Shown here: one piece after another, positions 8,853-17,206 of the stretch | Layout: every line of letters begins with the position of its first letter | How positions within the stretch are numbered: the stretch's first letter is position 1 | Source of the DNA: Actinoallomurus soli | GTDB taxonomy: Bacteria; Actinomycetota; Actinomycetes; Streptosporangiales; Streptosporangiaceae | Assembly: GCF_024055715.1 (NCBI RefSeq) | Contig: NZ_JAMXMV010000002.1 | Span: forward strand, 601,760 to 665,759 | Direction of reading: 5' to 3' | DNA: 64,000 nucleotides | The notes under the pieces: model-generated | Databases searched by the model: none | What the model was told of the DNA's origin: nothing | Seen by the model: only the letters and a program-made list of their open reading frames with translations | Made by a program: the position numbers and the translations under genes

Positions 8853-10133
8853 ATGACGAGAGGTCGCAGGATCAGGATGCGTCACGTGGCCGCTGCGGCA
8901 ACCCTCACCGTCGCGGCGGCCGGTGCCGCCGGTTCCGCGTCCGCCGCCGGGCGGCCGGCCGCATCACCGTGGTTCACGTCCTGGGCTCAGTCCCAGCAGG
9001 ACCTCGCCGCGAAGACGCTGGCCGACCAGTCCGTACGGATGATCACTCACGTGAGTCAGGGCGGGGGCGCCCTGCGCATTCGCGTACAGAACACCTTCGG
9101 CAAGGACCCTCTCACGATCGACGCCACGACCGTGGGGCGGAGCGGGAACGGGGCGGCGATCACCGGTGCCACCGTGCCGGTCACCTTCCAGGGGCGACGA
9201 AGGGTCACCATCCCGGCGGGCGGGGAGGTGTGGAGCGACGCCGCCGGTCTGAGGACCGGGCCGCAGGACGACGTCGCCGTCAGCATGTTCGTCGCCGGCA
9301 CGGCCGTGCCCGGGGAGCATGTCACCGGGATGCGCGAGAACTACCTGACCCCCGCGGGCGCGGCCGACCATACCGCCGACCTTTCCGGCGACGCGTACAC
9401 GCAGACCGTGACCTCCACGTACCTCGTCAGCGCGGTCGACGTCCGTAACCCGGCGGTGAAGGGGACGATCGTGCCGTTCGGGAGTTCGGTCGTCGATGGC
9501 GTCGGCAGCGACAACTGCGGGCCGGGCTGCAGCCAACCGGGCAACAACCGCCGTTGGACGGACGACCTGGCGCGGCGCATCACCCACGAGCTTCCGTCGA
9601 ATCGGCAGCTCGCGGTCGCGAACGCGGGCATCAGCGGCACCACGAGTTCGGCGGCGTGCCCGAACATCCCCGCAGCGGACGTCGGCCTGGACGCACTCGC
9701 CCGCCTGGACCGCGACGTGCTCGCCCTGCACGGGGTGACCGGCGTCATCTACTACTACGGGACGAACGACCTCGCCGACGGGTGCGCATCCGCACCGATC
9801 CTGGACAGCTACCGCAAGGTCTTCGAGCGCCTGCGCGCCGCCGGGATCAAGGTGTACGTCACTCCGATCACCCCGCGTCCGGGGTACGGCGACCAGAACA
9901 ACCGCGATCGTTACACCGTCGGCACGTTCGTCAAGCAATGGGGGAACTGCGCGGGCACGTGCGACGGAGTGGTCGACTTCGACCAGGTGCTCAAGGATCC
10001 GCTGAAGCCCAACAGCATCAACCTCGCGTACGACAACGGTGACGGCATCCACGCGAACATGGCCGGGCAGCAGGCCCTCGCCGACTACATCTCGCTGCCG
10101 ATGCTCGCCGCCTCGATCCCGAAACGCCGCTGA
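8853..10133 (+). CDS. secreted SGNH/GDSL hydrolase
   Basis: 426 residues from ATG 8853, which has GGAAGGGAG 8-9 nt upstream. An Arg-rich n-region, hydrophobic core and AGSASAAG form a signal peptide cut near residue 33. SGNH blocks are visible: block I as G210-S-S212-VVDG (the usual GDS is GSS here, with Ser212 in the catalytic position), block III as GTND at 303-306, and block V as D397-G-I-H400. The N-terminal 170 residues form a beta-rich accessory region. It is probably a secreted esterase or lipase; the substrate is unknown. Several Cys residues in the catalytic domain (NCGPGCS, CAGTC) suggest disulfides. Confidence 0.82.
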   Translation: MTRGRRIRMRHVAAAATLTVAAAGAAGSASAAGRPAASPWFTSWAQSQQDLAAKTLADQSVRMITHVSQGGGALRIRVQNTFGKDPLTIDATTVGRSGNGAAITGATVPVTFQGRRRVTIPAGGEVWSDAAGLRTGPQDDVAVSMFVAGTAVPGEHVTGMRENYLTPAGAADHTADLSGDAYTQTVTSTYLVSAVDVRNPAVKGTIVPFGSSVVDGVGSDNCGPGCSQPGNNRRWTDDLARRITHELPSNRQLAVANAGISGTTSSAACPNIPAADVGLDALARLDRDVLALHGVTGVIYYYGTNDLADGCASAPILDSYRKVFERLRAAGIKVYVTPITPRPGYGDQNNRDRYTVGTFVKQWGNCAGTCDGVVDFDQVLKDPLKPNSINLAYDNGDGIHANMAGQQALADYISLPMLAASIPKRR

Positions 10134-10209
10134 AGCCCTGTCCCTGGAAGGGCCCCTCACCTGGAGAGATCCCGTGTTTCCGGCCGTCCGCAGCGGGAAG
10201 CCCGGCGTC

Positions 10210-11682
10210 ATGAACCATGCTGAGGCCCCCGTACTCGACGCCCTCGCCGCCTATCACCGAAACGGATACGTCCCCTTCACCCCGCCCGGCCACAAACAGG
10301 GAAGGGGGACCGACCCGAGGGTGAGCGCGGTCGTCGGCGACGCGGTCTTCCGCTCGGACGTGCTGGCGACCGCCGGGCTCGACGACCGGATGTCCTCCAA
10401 CGGCGTGATCCAGCGGGCCCAGGAGCTCATGGCGGACGCGGTCGGGGCCGAGCACGCGTTCTTCTCCACCTGCGGCAGCTCCCTGTCGGTCAAGAGCGCC
10501 ATGCTGTCGGTGGCCGGGCCGCACGAGAAGCTCCTCGTCGGCCGGGACGCGCACAAGGCCGTGGTCTCCGGCCTGATCCTGGCCGGGATCCGGCCGATCT
10601 GGGTCTGGCCGCAGTGGGACCCGGAGCTGCACCTGGCCCATCCGCCGTCGGCGGAGGGCTTCGACCGGCGCTTCGCCGAGCATCCGGACGCGCGCGGCGC
10701 CATCGTGACCAGCCCGACCCCGTACGGCACGTCGAGCGACCTGCGGGCCATCACGGAGGTGTGCCACCGGCACGGCCGGCCGCTCGTCGTCGACGAGGCG
10801 TGGGGCGCGCACCTGCCCTTCCATCCCGACCTGCCGACCTGGGCGATGAACGCGGGCGCCGACGTCTGCGTGGTCAGCGTGCACAAGATGGGCAGCGGCC
10901 TGGAGCAGAGCTCGGTGTTCCATCACCAGGGCGACCTGGTCGACCCGAACGTCCTGTCGGCCCGCGAGGACCTGCTCGGCACCACCAGCCCCAACGTCCT
11001 CATCTACGCCGCCCTCGACGGCTGGCGGCGGCAGATGGTCGAGCAGGGCCACGAGCTGCTGCAGGGCGCCATCGACCTGGTCACGGGCGTCCGGGCGGAG
11101 CTCGAGGAGATCGACGGCCTGCACGTGCACGCCGACGAGTTCCTCGGCCCGAACCGCGCCGCCGAGCGCGACCCGCTGCAGGTGATCATCGACATCGCCG
11201 GGCTCGGCACGACCGGGTACCGCGCGGCCGACTGGCTGCGGGAGCACCACCGCGTCAACCTGCACCTGTCCGACCACCGGCGGATCAGCGCCCAGTTCAC
11301 CTACTCCGACGATCAGGAGACCGCGCGGACGCTCGTCACGGCGATCCGCGATCTCGTCGCCCACCTCGAACGCGGGGACGAGGCGCTGCTCACCTCGGCG
11401 ACCGTGGCGGTCCCCGACCCGGAGGACCTCGAGCTCGACCAGGTGATCCTGCCCCGCGACGCGTTCTTCGGCCGCGTCGAGCAGGTCCCGATCGACCGGG
11501 CCGCGGGCCGGATCGCCGCCGAGATGATGACGCCGTACCCGCCGGGCATCCCGGCCATCCTGCCCGGCGAGCGCATGAACGAGGCCGTCATCGACTACCT
11601 GCGGACGGGGGTCGCCGCCGGCATGGTCGTGCCCGACGTCGCCGACAGCGAGCTGAAGAGCCTCCGGGTCGTGGCCGAGTGA
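10210..11682 (+). CDS. Orn/Lys/Arg decarboxylase-like PLP enzyme
   Basis: 490 residues of the group III fold-type I decarboxylase family. The N-terminus has TPPGHKQGRGTDP (23-35), the PLP-binding region includes VVDEAWGAHLPFH (Asp195) and SVHKMGSG gives the Schiff-base lysine K226. The C-terminal domain ends with MMTPYPPGIPAILPGER, typical of this family. ATG 10210 matches the usual family start; a GTG at 10174 with GGAGAG is an alternative. It would make cadaverine, putrescine or agmatine; substrate choice cannot be read from the sequence. No arginine- or lysine-transport gene is adjacent. Confidence 0.85.
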   Translation: MNHAEAPVLDALAAYHRNGYVPFTPPGHKQGRGTDPRVSAVVGDAVFRSDVLATAGLDDRMSSNGVIQRAQELMADAVGAEHAFFSTCGSSLSVKSAMLSVAGPHEKLLVGRDAHKAVVSGLILAGIRPIWVWPQWDPELHLAHPPSAEGFDRRFAEHPDARGAIVTSPTPYGTSSDLRAITEVCHRHGRPLVVDEAWGAHLPFHPDLPTWAMNAGADVCVVSVHKMGSGLEQSSVFHHQGDLVDPNVLSAREDLLGTTSPNVLIYAALDGWRRQMVEQGHELLQGAIDLVTGVRAELEEIDGLHVHADEFLGPNRAAERDPLQVIIDIAGLGTTGYRAADWLREHHRVNLHLSDHRRISAQFTYSDDQETARTLVTAIRDLVAHLERGDEALLTSATVAVPDPEDLELDQVILPRDAFFGRVEQVPIDRAAGRIAAEMMTPYPPGIPAILPGERMNEAVIDYLRTGVAAGMVVPDVADSELKSLRVVAE

Positions 11683-11804
11683 CCGGCCGGGAGGGGTCGG
11701 ACGGCCCACAACGGGTATGGGATCGCTTCACAGGACGAAGACGGCGAACCTCGACGAGGAGACGCCGAGTCGATCCCCAGCGAACCGAACGGAGGTGAGC
11801 TGAC

Positions 11805-12302
11805 ATGTCGGCCACTCTGCACGGCCCCGGCACCCGGCGGACCACCGGGAACTCCTCGTTGGGCCGGCTCGTCAGCGACACGACCGCCGACCTGCAGAAG
11901 TTGATGCGTCAGGAGGTCGCGCTGGCGAAGGCGGAGATCCGCCAGGAGGCGAAGAAGGCCGGGGAGGCCGCCGGGCTGTTCGGCGGGGCCGGATTCGCGG
12001 GTTACATGACGGTGGTGATCGGATCGCTGGCCGCGATGTTCGGCCTCGCCCACGTGGTGGACATCGCCTGGGCCGCTCTGATCATCGCGGGCATCTGGGC
12101 GATCCTGGGCGCCATCATGGCCGCCCTGGGCCGCCAGCGGATGCGGCGGGTGTCGCCGCCGCACCGGACCGTCGAGACGCTCAAGGAGGACGCCCAGCTG
12201 ATGCGGCGCAGCGCGAGTCACGCCAAGGCGATCGCCGCCGAGCCGATCTCCTCCGAGCCCGCCGAACTACTCGTACCGCACACCGAGCACAGCCGCCGGT
12301 AG
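11805..12302 (+). CDS. actinobacterial Holin-X (phage holin superfamily III) membrane protein
   Basis: 165 residues. The stretch LGRLVSDTTADLQKLMRQEVALAKAEIRQEAKKAG (19-53) is the amphipathic N-terminal part typical of PF07332, followed by two transmembrane helices (about 63-80 and 85-108). A charged tail follows. Despite the name, such genes in actinomycete chromosomes are usually part of cell-envelope stress gene sets, not prophages, and no phage gene is nearby. Start ATG 11805 has GGAGGTGAGCTGAC upstream. A GGGTAT sequence at 11713 resembles a stress-sigma -10 element, but no matching -35 is clear. Confidence 0.85.
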   Translation: MSATLHGPGTRRTTGNSSLGRLVSDTTADLQKLMRQEVALAKAEIRQEAKKAGEAAGLFGGAGFAGYMTVVIGSLAAMFGLAHVVDIAWAALIIAGIWAILGAIMAALGRQRMRRVSPPHRTVETLKEDAQLMRRSASHAKAIAAEPISSEPAELLVPHTEHSRR

Positions 12303-12405
12303 GCCGCCGCGCCCCGGCGTGCCCCGCCACGGCGGGCACGGGGCATCGGCCGGTTCCGGCGGGCACGACGTCAGCGCCGTGTCCGCCGGGTCCGGGACGG
12401 TCTGG

Positions 12406-12594
12406 TCATGACGGGTGCGGGGGGCGCTGCTCGGGCGGACGGGGATCGCCCTTACCGGACCCGCGTCCTCCGCCCTTGCCGCCCTTGTCGGTGCCGTGCG
12501 GCTGCCCGGAGACGTTGCGTTCCTTCTCCGGATTCGTGTCCGTCGGGGATGTGCGCTCCGAGCGGCGCAGTTCGGGCTCCTGTGGTTTCGACAT
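12406..12594 (-). CDS. small hydrophilic protein, unknown
   Basis: 62 residues: MSKPQEPELRRSERTSP at the start, then a Gly/Lys-rich run (DKGGKGGGRGSGKGD) and a Pro-rich end. It has no hydrophobic segment and is probably disordered. The ribosome site AGGAGGGA 7-8 nt before ATG 12594 is strong, which is the main reason for calling it. It lies between convergent and divergent stress-type small genes. Function unknown. Confidence 0.55.
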   Translation of the reverse strand: MSKPQEPELRRSERTSPTDTNPEKERNVSGQPHGTDKGGKGGGRGSGKGDPRPPEQRPPHPS

Positions 12595-12699
12595 CGCCGA
12601 TCTCCCTCCTGAGGCTGCTTCGGCGAAAAGCCGTACCCGCCCTTCCTCCCCCTGACGTGCCGGTTATTCGCTGTGGCGGCCGAATTTCGGGTTTCGGCT

Positions 12700-12723
12700 G
12701 TTTTCGCCGCCGACAGCGGGTAC
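12700..12723 (+). promoter_or_regulatory. candidate stress-sigma (SigB/SigF-type) promoter
   Basis: GTTT at 12700, a 14-nt spacer, then GGGTAC at 12718. This matches the GTTT-N13-16-GGGTAT/C form known for SigB-type promoters in actinomycetes. It lies 48 nt upstream of the small acidic gene at 12771. Confidence 0.45.
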
Positions 12724-12770
12724 CAAGCCGGGAACGAATCGTACGGACGCGCGTCGAGAGGAGACCCGGC

Positions 12771-12926
12771 ATGCCGGCACCCGAGCGGGGAGCGGCGGAC
12801 GAGCGGGACGACCACCGGTTCGCCCCGATCCTGCGGGACGAAGACGAGAACCTCGCCACCGACGAGGACCGGGCCGACCGCGCGGCCGGGCCGTCCGAGG
12901 TGAGACACCGTCCGACGTGGAACTAG
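12771..12926 (+). CDS. small acidic protein, unknown
   Basis: 51 residues, MPAPERGAADERDDHRFAPI then LRDEDENLATDEDRADRAAG, strongly acidic and without hydrophobic segments. ATG 12771 follows AGAGGAGACCCGGC, giving a good ribosome site, and a stress-sigma-like promoter lies upstream. The last four bases overlap the end of the convergent STAS gene. Probably a stress-induced disordered protein; function unknown. Confidence 0.5.
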   Translation: MPAPERGAADERDDHRFAPILRDEDENLATDEDRADRAAGPSEVRHRPTWN

Positions 12927-13309
12927 GACAGCTCCCAGCTCTCGATCTCGTCGTCGCTGAGCGGGATGACGCACCAGATGGCGTCCTGAAGGGTCGGGCA
13001 GATCAGCGCGACCTTGTCCACGCCGGTGATGCGGAACGGACGCTCGACGCAGGGCATGAGGTCGAAGTACGCGACCGGGACACCCCGCTCGCGGGAGAGC
13101 TTCTCGGCCGCGACAACAGCGTTCAGGCCGGCCGCGGAGAAGAACGGCACCCCGCTCATGTCCACCAGCAGTGGCCGGTCGGCCGACGCGACGAGCTCCA
13201 TCAGACGCCCCCGGAACGTACGCCCGGTGAAGGCGTCGACCTCGCCACGCGGCATGGCGAGGGTGTAGTCCTCGCACTCCATCGCGAACATGTCCAGGGC
13301 AACGTCCAT
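12923..13309 (-). CDS. STAS-domain anti-sigma antagonist-like protein lacking the usual Ser
   Basis: 128 residues, a single STAS domain. RPLLVDMSGVPFFSAAGLNAVV aligns with the canonical 'DLSGVxFxDSSGLxxL' motif, but the Asp-Ser pair is Ser58-Ala59, so the usual phosphorylated serine is absent. ATG 13309 has TGGAGGT 7 nt upstream; the GTG-rich extension to 13330 lacks a ribosome site. SpoIIAA-type antagonists bind anti-sigma kinases when unphosphorylated, so this one may be constitutively active or use another residue. A HATPase_c_2 protein that could be a partner lies at 33392-33979. Confidence 0.8.
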   Translation of the reverse strand: MDVALDMFAMECEDYTLAMPRGEVDAFTGRTFRGRLMELVASADRPLLVDMSGVPFFSAAGLNAVVAAEKLSRERGVPVAYFDLMPCVERPFRITGVDKVALICPTLQDAIWCVIPLSDDEIESWELS

Positions 13310-13664
13310 GGGACCTCCAGTCCGGAACACCGTGGGGCACCCGTGACCATCACAGCATCGCGCGATTACTGATCGTTTCCAAGAGGGTGACGGATACCAG
13401 GCACGGCGCGGCGCGTTAATGGAGCACCATGCCCGTTTTGCGGATACGCAAACACCTCACGAGGCGAGACATCACGATGTCACCGCCTGGCAACTCTGCG
13501 GAAGCCGTTCAACTCTCTGCGCTCTCTCAACAATGCCGCTCACCGGGTTATTCCACTCTCGACTGACATTCCGAAAAGCCGTCGTCAAGCCGCCTTTCCG
13601 GGAGATCATCGGGACGGCATGCTCCCCCGCATCGCCGCCATCCCCCACGAATCTGGAGTCTCGG
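13310..13664. other. 355-bp intergenic region, no gene seen
   Basis: The region has lower GC content than the flanks and includes the divergent promoters of the STAS and peptidase genes. An open frame continues upstream of the peptidase TTG start, but it lacks a signal peptide or ribosome site and is not called. No strong repeat was noticed. Confidence 0.4.
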
Positions 13665-15131
13665 TTGAAGCGTTCGTCCGTCACGACGGTGGTCATGGCC
13701 GCGACGGCCCTGCTGGCCTCCGGCTCCGCCGCGGCCGCGGCCACGAGCGGGCCGGCCTCGGCGCCGGCCTGGCACGACTGCCATACGGAGAGCACCCCGC
13801 AGCAGCTCGAATGCGCGACGATCAGCGTTCCGCTGGACTGGTCCCGGCCGGACGGGCGGCGGATCACCCTGGCGCTGAACCGGCTGCCCGCCACCGACCC
13901 GCAGCACCGCATCGGCTCGCTGCTGCTCAACCCCGGCGGACCGGGCGGCTCGGGCACCGCGGTGGTCGCGCAGGGCGGCATGCTGCTCGGCACACCGGAC
14001 CTCAAGCCGCTGCGCGAGCGGTTCGACCTGGTCGGGTTCGACCCGCGCGGGGTCGGGGACAGCACGCCCGTACGCTGCTCGACGCCGGTGTACGACCCGG
14101 CGGCCCCCACTCTTCCCGCCACTCCGGCGGAGTACCGGCGGCTGGCGGAGAGCGACCGCCGCCACGGGCTGGACTGTCTCCGGGCGACCGGTCCGCTGCT
14201 CGGGCACGTCGACACGGTGAGCGCCGCCCGCGACGTCGACGCGATCCGGGCCGCGCTGGGCGAGCGGCGGATCTCCTGGCTCGGCGTCTCGTACGGCACG
14301 GAGCTCGGGGCGGCGTACGCCCGGTTGTTCCCCGGGCACGTACGGGCGATGGTGCTGGACGGCGCCGTCGACCACACGCGGTCGGTCGCCCGTGACGCCG
14401 TGGACGAGTCCGCGGCGATGGAGCGGGAGTTCCACCGGTTCGCGCAGTGGTGCCAGGACCAGGCCGACTGCCCGCTGCGCGGCCGAGACATCGCCGCCGA
14501 CTTCGACGCGCTGACGGCGCGGGCGGACAAGGGCGAGATCGTCGACCGGGACCTCGGACGTCCCCTCACCGCCGCCGAGGTGACCGGCGGCGCCTACACG
14601 TACCTGACCCTGACCTTCCTGTGGCCGCAGCTCGCCCAGGCCCTGGCCGACGCGGAGAAGACGCCCTCGGACCCCACCGCGCTGGGCCAGGCGGTGCCCG
14701 GCGTCGACCCGGCCTACACGGCGTACCGCGCCGTCGGATGCCAGGACTTCCCGCCGGAGCTGCGGGGCTTCGCCGACCTGCGGACCCGGCTGGCGAAGGT
14801 CAAGAAGGCGGCACCGCACCTGTGGCGGTACTCCGAGATGTGGGACATGACGTCCGGATGCAGCGGCTGGCCGGTCCCGGCGGCGAACCCGCCCCGGCCC
14901 GAGCGGATCAGCGGAGCGCCGGCGATCCTCGTGGTCGGCAACACGTACGACCCGGCGACCCCGTACGCCTGGGCGCGGTCGCTGGCCCGGCGGATCGACG
15001 GGAGCCGGCTGCTGACCTATGACGGGGACGGGCACACCGCCCTCTACAACTCCTCCTGCGCCCGCGGCCGGGAAGTCGACTACCTGATCACCGGGCAGGT
15101 GCCCCCGGCGGGCACCATCTGCCGGCCCTGA
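13665..15131 (+). CDS. secreted S33-family tripeptidyl aminopeptidase-like protease
   Basis: 488 residues from TTG 13665, chosen because TGGAG lies 8 nt upstream and the reading then starts directly with a signal peptide (KRSSVTTVVMAATALLASGSAAA). The oxyanion motif is LLNPGGPGGSG (87-97) and the nucleophile elbow GVSYG has Ser209. The Asp lies in NTYDPATPYAWA and the His in GDGHTAL near the C-terminus. These match the Streptomyces SlpD/E and tripeptidyl-aminopeptidase group. It is exported and probably releases short peptides from the N-terminus of proteins. Cys pairs near the end (CSGW, CARG, CRP) suggest disulfides. Confidence 0.88.
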   Translation: MKRSSVTTVVMAATALLASGSAAAAATSGPASAPAWHDCHTESTPQQLECATISVPLDWSRPDGRRITLALNRLPATDPQHRIGSLLLNPGGPGGSGTAVVAQGGMLLGTPDLKPLRERFDLVGFDPRGVGDSTPVRCSTPVYDPAAPTLPATPAEYRRLAESDRRHGLDCLRATGPLLGHVDTVSAARDVDAIRAALGERRISWLGVSYGTELGAAYARLFPGHVRAMVLDGAVDHTRSVARDAVDESAAMEREFHRFAQWCQDQADCPLRGRDIAADFDALTARADKGEIVDRDLGRPLTAAEVTGGAYTYLTLTFLWPQLAQALADAEKTPSDPTALGQAVPGVDPAYTAYRAVGCQDFPPELRGFADLRTRLAKVKKAAPHLWRYSEMWDMTSGCSGWPVPAANPPRPERISGAPAILVVGNTYDPATPYAWARSLARRIDGSRLLTYDGDGHTALYNSSCARGREVDYLITGQVPPAGTICRP

Positions 15132-15154
15132 CCGTCCGCGGCCTTCGGTCGTCC

Positions 15155-15355
15155 TTCCGGCAGGAGATCCATCACATTTACCCCTTCCAGGTCCTGCTCG
15201 ACGCCGCGGACTGCGGGCTGAAGACCGACTCGAAGGCCCAGGCCGAACAGGTGCGTTCGATAATCCCCCGCCGACTGCGGCAACGCATGGGCACTGTCCC
15301 CGGGCCGACGCTGCACCTGATCGACGCGGCACTCCGTCGTCACCTGAATCTCTGA
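15155..15355 (+). pseudogene. C-terminal remnant of a MazF/PemK-type toxin gene
   Basis: After the peptidase stop the +strand frame encodes IYPFQVLLDAADCGL, then KTDSKAQAEQVRSI and RQRMGTVPGPTLHLIDAALR, ending RHLNL before TGA at 15353. This matches the last 55-60 residues of MazF-family endoribonucleases, including the SKAQAEQVRSI helix and the C-terminal DAALRRHL helix. The N-terminal beta-barrel half with the catalytic Arg is absent, there is no start codon or ribosome site, and no MazE antitoxin gene precedes it. I therefore call it a decayed toxin fragment. The rest of 15132-15601 holds only the SIS promoter region. Confidence 0.7.
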
Positions 15356-15601
15356 TGTGCGCGGATGCGGCGACGGCACCACGCCCGCTGCTGACTATCG
15401 GTCCCCTCGCCTCCGGCTGATCCGGAAGAGGGGATCGTTTGTTTTCTCTCGCCTGGGGGTCGTGAGGGGTCTCTGCCGCCATCGTCGCCGGGACCTTACC
15501 TGGGGCGCGCAGGCTTTACCGGTGGTTGTCCGGCAGAGGGTGTTGCCCCAGAACGACATGGACATAGCGTGACGGGACAGATCCGGGGAGGGAGCGTCCA
15601 C

Positions 15602-16219
15602 ATGACGGTGACACCACCCATCGAACGGGTCGGTCAGGCGTTCGCGAGGCGGGAGACGGCCGGCCGGATGCTCGCCGAGGACTCCGGGCGAGTGGCGCTC
15701 GCCTGCCGGGACATGGCGATCCGGTTCCATCGCGGCGGGAAGCTCATCGCCTTCGGCAACGGCGGGGCGGGTACGGACGCGGCGCACGTCGCCGTCGAGT
15801 TCATGCACCCCGTGATCGTGGGCAAGCGGGCACTGCCCGCCATCGCGGTCAGCAACGACGCGGCGGCCATCACGGCGGTGGCCCGCCGGCAGGGCCTGTG
15901 CCAGGTCTTCGCCCACCAGGTGCGCCACTGGGGCGCGCCGGCGGACATCGCCCTGGGGATCTCGGCGGACGGTCAGTGCGTGGACGTGCTCCGCGGCCTG
16001 CAGGCAGGCCATGAGCTGGGGCTCCTCACGGTGGCGCTGACCGGCGGGGACGGCGGCATGCTGGGCGACAGCCCGGCGATCGACCACCTGCTCACCGCGC
16101 AGAGCGACGACCCGGCGGTCGTCAAGGAGGTCCACGTGACGATGTACCACATCCTGTGGGAGCTGGTGCACGTGTTCCTGGAGCAGCCCGGCCTGCTCGG
16201 CCCGGAGGTGATCGGGTGA
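15602..16219 (+). CDS. SIS-domain protein, phosphoheptose-isomerase-like (first copy)
   Basis: 205 residues with a single SIS domain. The signature GNGGAGTDAAHVAVEF (about 58-73) parallels GmhA/DiaA GNGGSASDAQH. The second sugar-phosphate loop, LGISADGQCVDVLRG, lacks the usual S-T-S-G run (SADGQC instead). ATG 15602 has GGGGAGGG 9 nt upstream. The stop overlaps the next gene's GTG. It is the first gene of a tightly packed SIS-HypC-SIS-HypA operon. The enzymatic activity is uncertain because of the altered loop; it could be a structural partner of the second SIS protein. Confidence 0.78.
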   Translation: MTVTPPIERVGQAFARRETAGRMLAEDSGRVALACRDMAIRFHRGGKLIAFGNGGAGTDAAHVAVEFMHPVIVGKRALPAIAVSNDAAAITAVARRQGLCQVFAHQVRHWGAPADIALGISADGQCVDVLRGLQAGHELGLLTVALTGGDGGMLGDSPAIDHLLTAQSDDPAVVKEVHVTMYHILWELVHVFLEQPGLLGPEVIG

Positions 16220-16476
16220 CTGAGCGCGGCCGGTGTTCGGAGGAGGTGTGCGTCACCTGCTCCGACGAGGCCGTGCCCGTCACGGTGCTGCGGTTGCTCG
16301 ACGGGGACCTCGCGATCGCCGACGTCGGCGGCGGCGCGCGGGAGGAGATCAGCGTCGCGCTGGTCGACGCGGCCGTCGGCGACACGGTCCTGGTCCACGC
16401 GAAAGAGGCCATCGCGGTGGTCACGCGGGGTGACCCCGGCAGAGTCGCAGGGGGGAACGGCAATGACCGGGAGTGA
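16216..16476 (+). CDS. HypC/HupF-like hydrogenase maturation chaperone
   Basis: 86 residues from GTG 16216, which overlaps the previous stop (GTGA). The core DEAVPVTVLRLLDGDLAIADVGGGAREEISVALVDAAVGDTVLVHAKEAIAVV is HypC-like (OB-fold, ending in the VGDxVLVHxxxAIxxV signature). Standard HypC begins M-C-L and uses Cys2; here the N-terminus reads TERGRCSEEVCVTCSDE, so the Cys is internal (C7, C12, C15). The family shuttles Fe(CN)2CO to [NiFe]-hydrogenase large subunits. No large subunit or HypDEF genes are in the window. Confidence 0.7.
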   Translation: MTERGRCSEEVCVTCSDEAVPVTVLRLLDGDLAIADVGGGAREEISVALVDAAVGDTVLVHAKEAIAVVTRGDPGRVAGGNGNDRE

Positions 16477-17146
16477 GCCACCGGAGGGGATGCGGGAGCT
16501 CTATCCCTTCCTGTACTCGGGCGAGTCCGAGATAGAGGCGGTGCTGGCGGAGGTCGGCCGGTCGACGGCGGAGAAGGCGAACGAGATCGTCGCCCTGCGA
16601 CAAGAGGTCGCGGAGCGGTCGGGGGTCCTGCTCGCCGAGTGCGCCGAGGCGATGGCCAAGCGGTTCGCGATGGGCGGCCGGCTGTTCACGTTCGGCAACG
16701 GGGGCAGCAGCACCGATGCGCAGGAGGTCGCCGAGGCGTTCTCGTATCCGCCGCGCGGGCGGTCCCTGCCCGCGCTGTGCCTGACCAACGACGTCGCGGT
16801 GCTGACCGCTTTGTCCAACGACGTGAGCTTCGAGGTGACGTTCGCACGGCAGCTGGCGGCGCTGGGCGGTACGGGCGACATCGCGCTCGGCCTTTCGACG
16901 AGCGGCGGGTCGCCCAACGTCGTCCGGGCGATCGAGGAGGCCGCCCGGCGCGGCATGCTCACGATCGCGCTGGCCGGCTACCAGGGCGGTGAGCTGGCCG
17001 AGCTGGCGGCCCTCGACTACCTGTTCGTGATCCCGTCGTCGTCCGTGCACCGCATCCAGGAGGCGCAGACGACCGTCTACCACGTCCTGGGCGAACTGAC
17101 TCAGATCGCCCTCGGCGCTCTCTCGTCGCAGGAGACGACGACGTGA
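16463..17146 (+). CDS. SIS-domain protein, phosphoheptose-isomerase-like (second copy)
   Basis: 227 residues, GmhA/DiaA-like. GNGGSSTDAQEVAEAF holds the phosphosugar loop, LGLSTSGGSPNVVRA the second loop with the full STSGGS motif, and VHRIQEAQTTVYHVLGE the C-terminal helix with the His/Glu typical of sedoheptulose-7-phosphate isomerases. The start ATG overlaps the end of the HypC-like gene by 14 nt, preceded by AGGGGGGA. Unlike the first copy it keeps both sugar-phosphate loops, so it is the more likely active isomerase. Confidence 0.82.
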   Translation: MTGSEPPEGMRELYPFLYSGESEIEAVLAEVGRSTAEKANEIVALRQEVAERSGVLLAECAEAMAKRFAMGGRLFTFGNGGSSTDAQEVAEAFSYPPRGRSLPALCLTNDVAVLTALSNDVSFEVTFARQLAALGGTGDIALGLSTSGGSPNVVRAIEEAARRGMLTIALAGYQGGELAELAALDYLFVIPSSSVHRIQEAQTTVYHVLGELTQIALGALSSQETTT

Positions 17147-17206
17147 CGGCCCCGGCGGATCGCCGAGGTTCCGGACGGGGGCTCTCCCGGGCGACGGGGG
17201 CCGCGC

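Noticed and set aside
11805..12302. Prophage from the holin-like gene
   Set aside because: Holin-X proteins are common chromosomal envelope proteins in actinomycetes and no phage genes are nearby.
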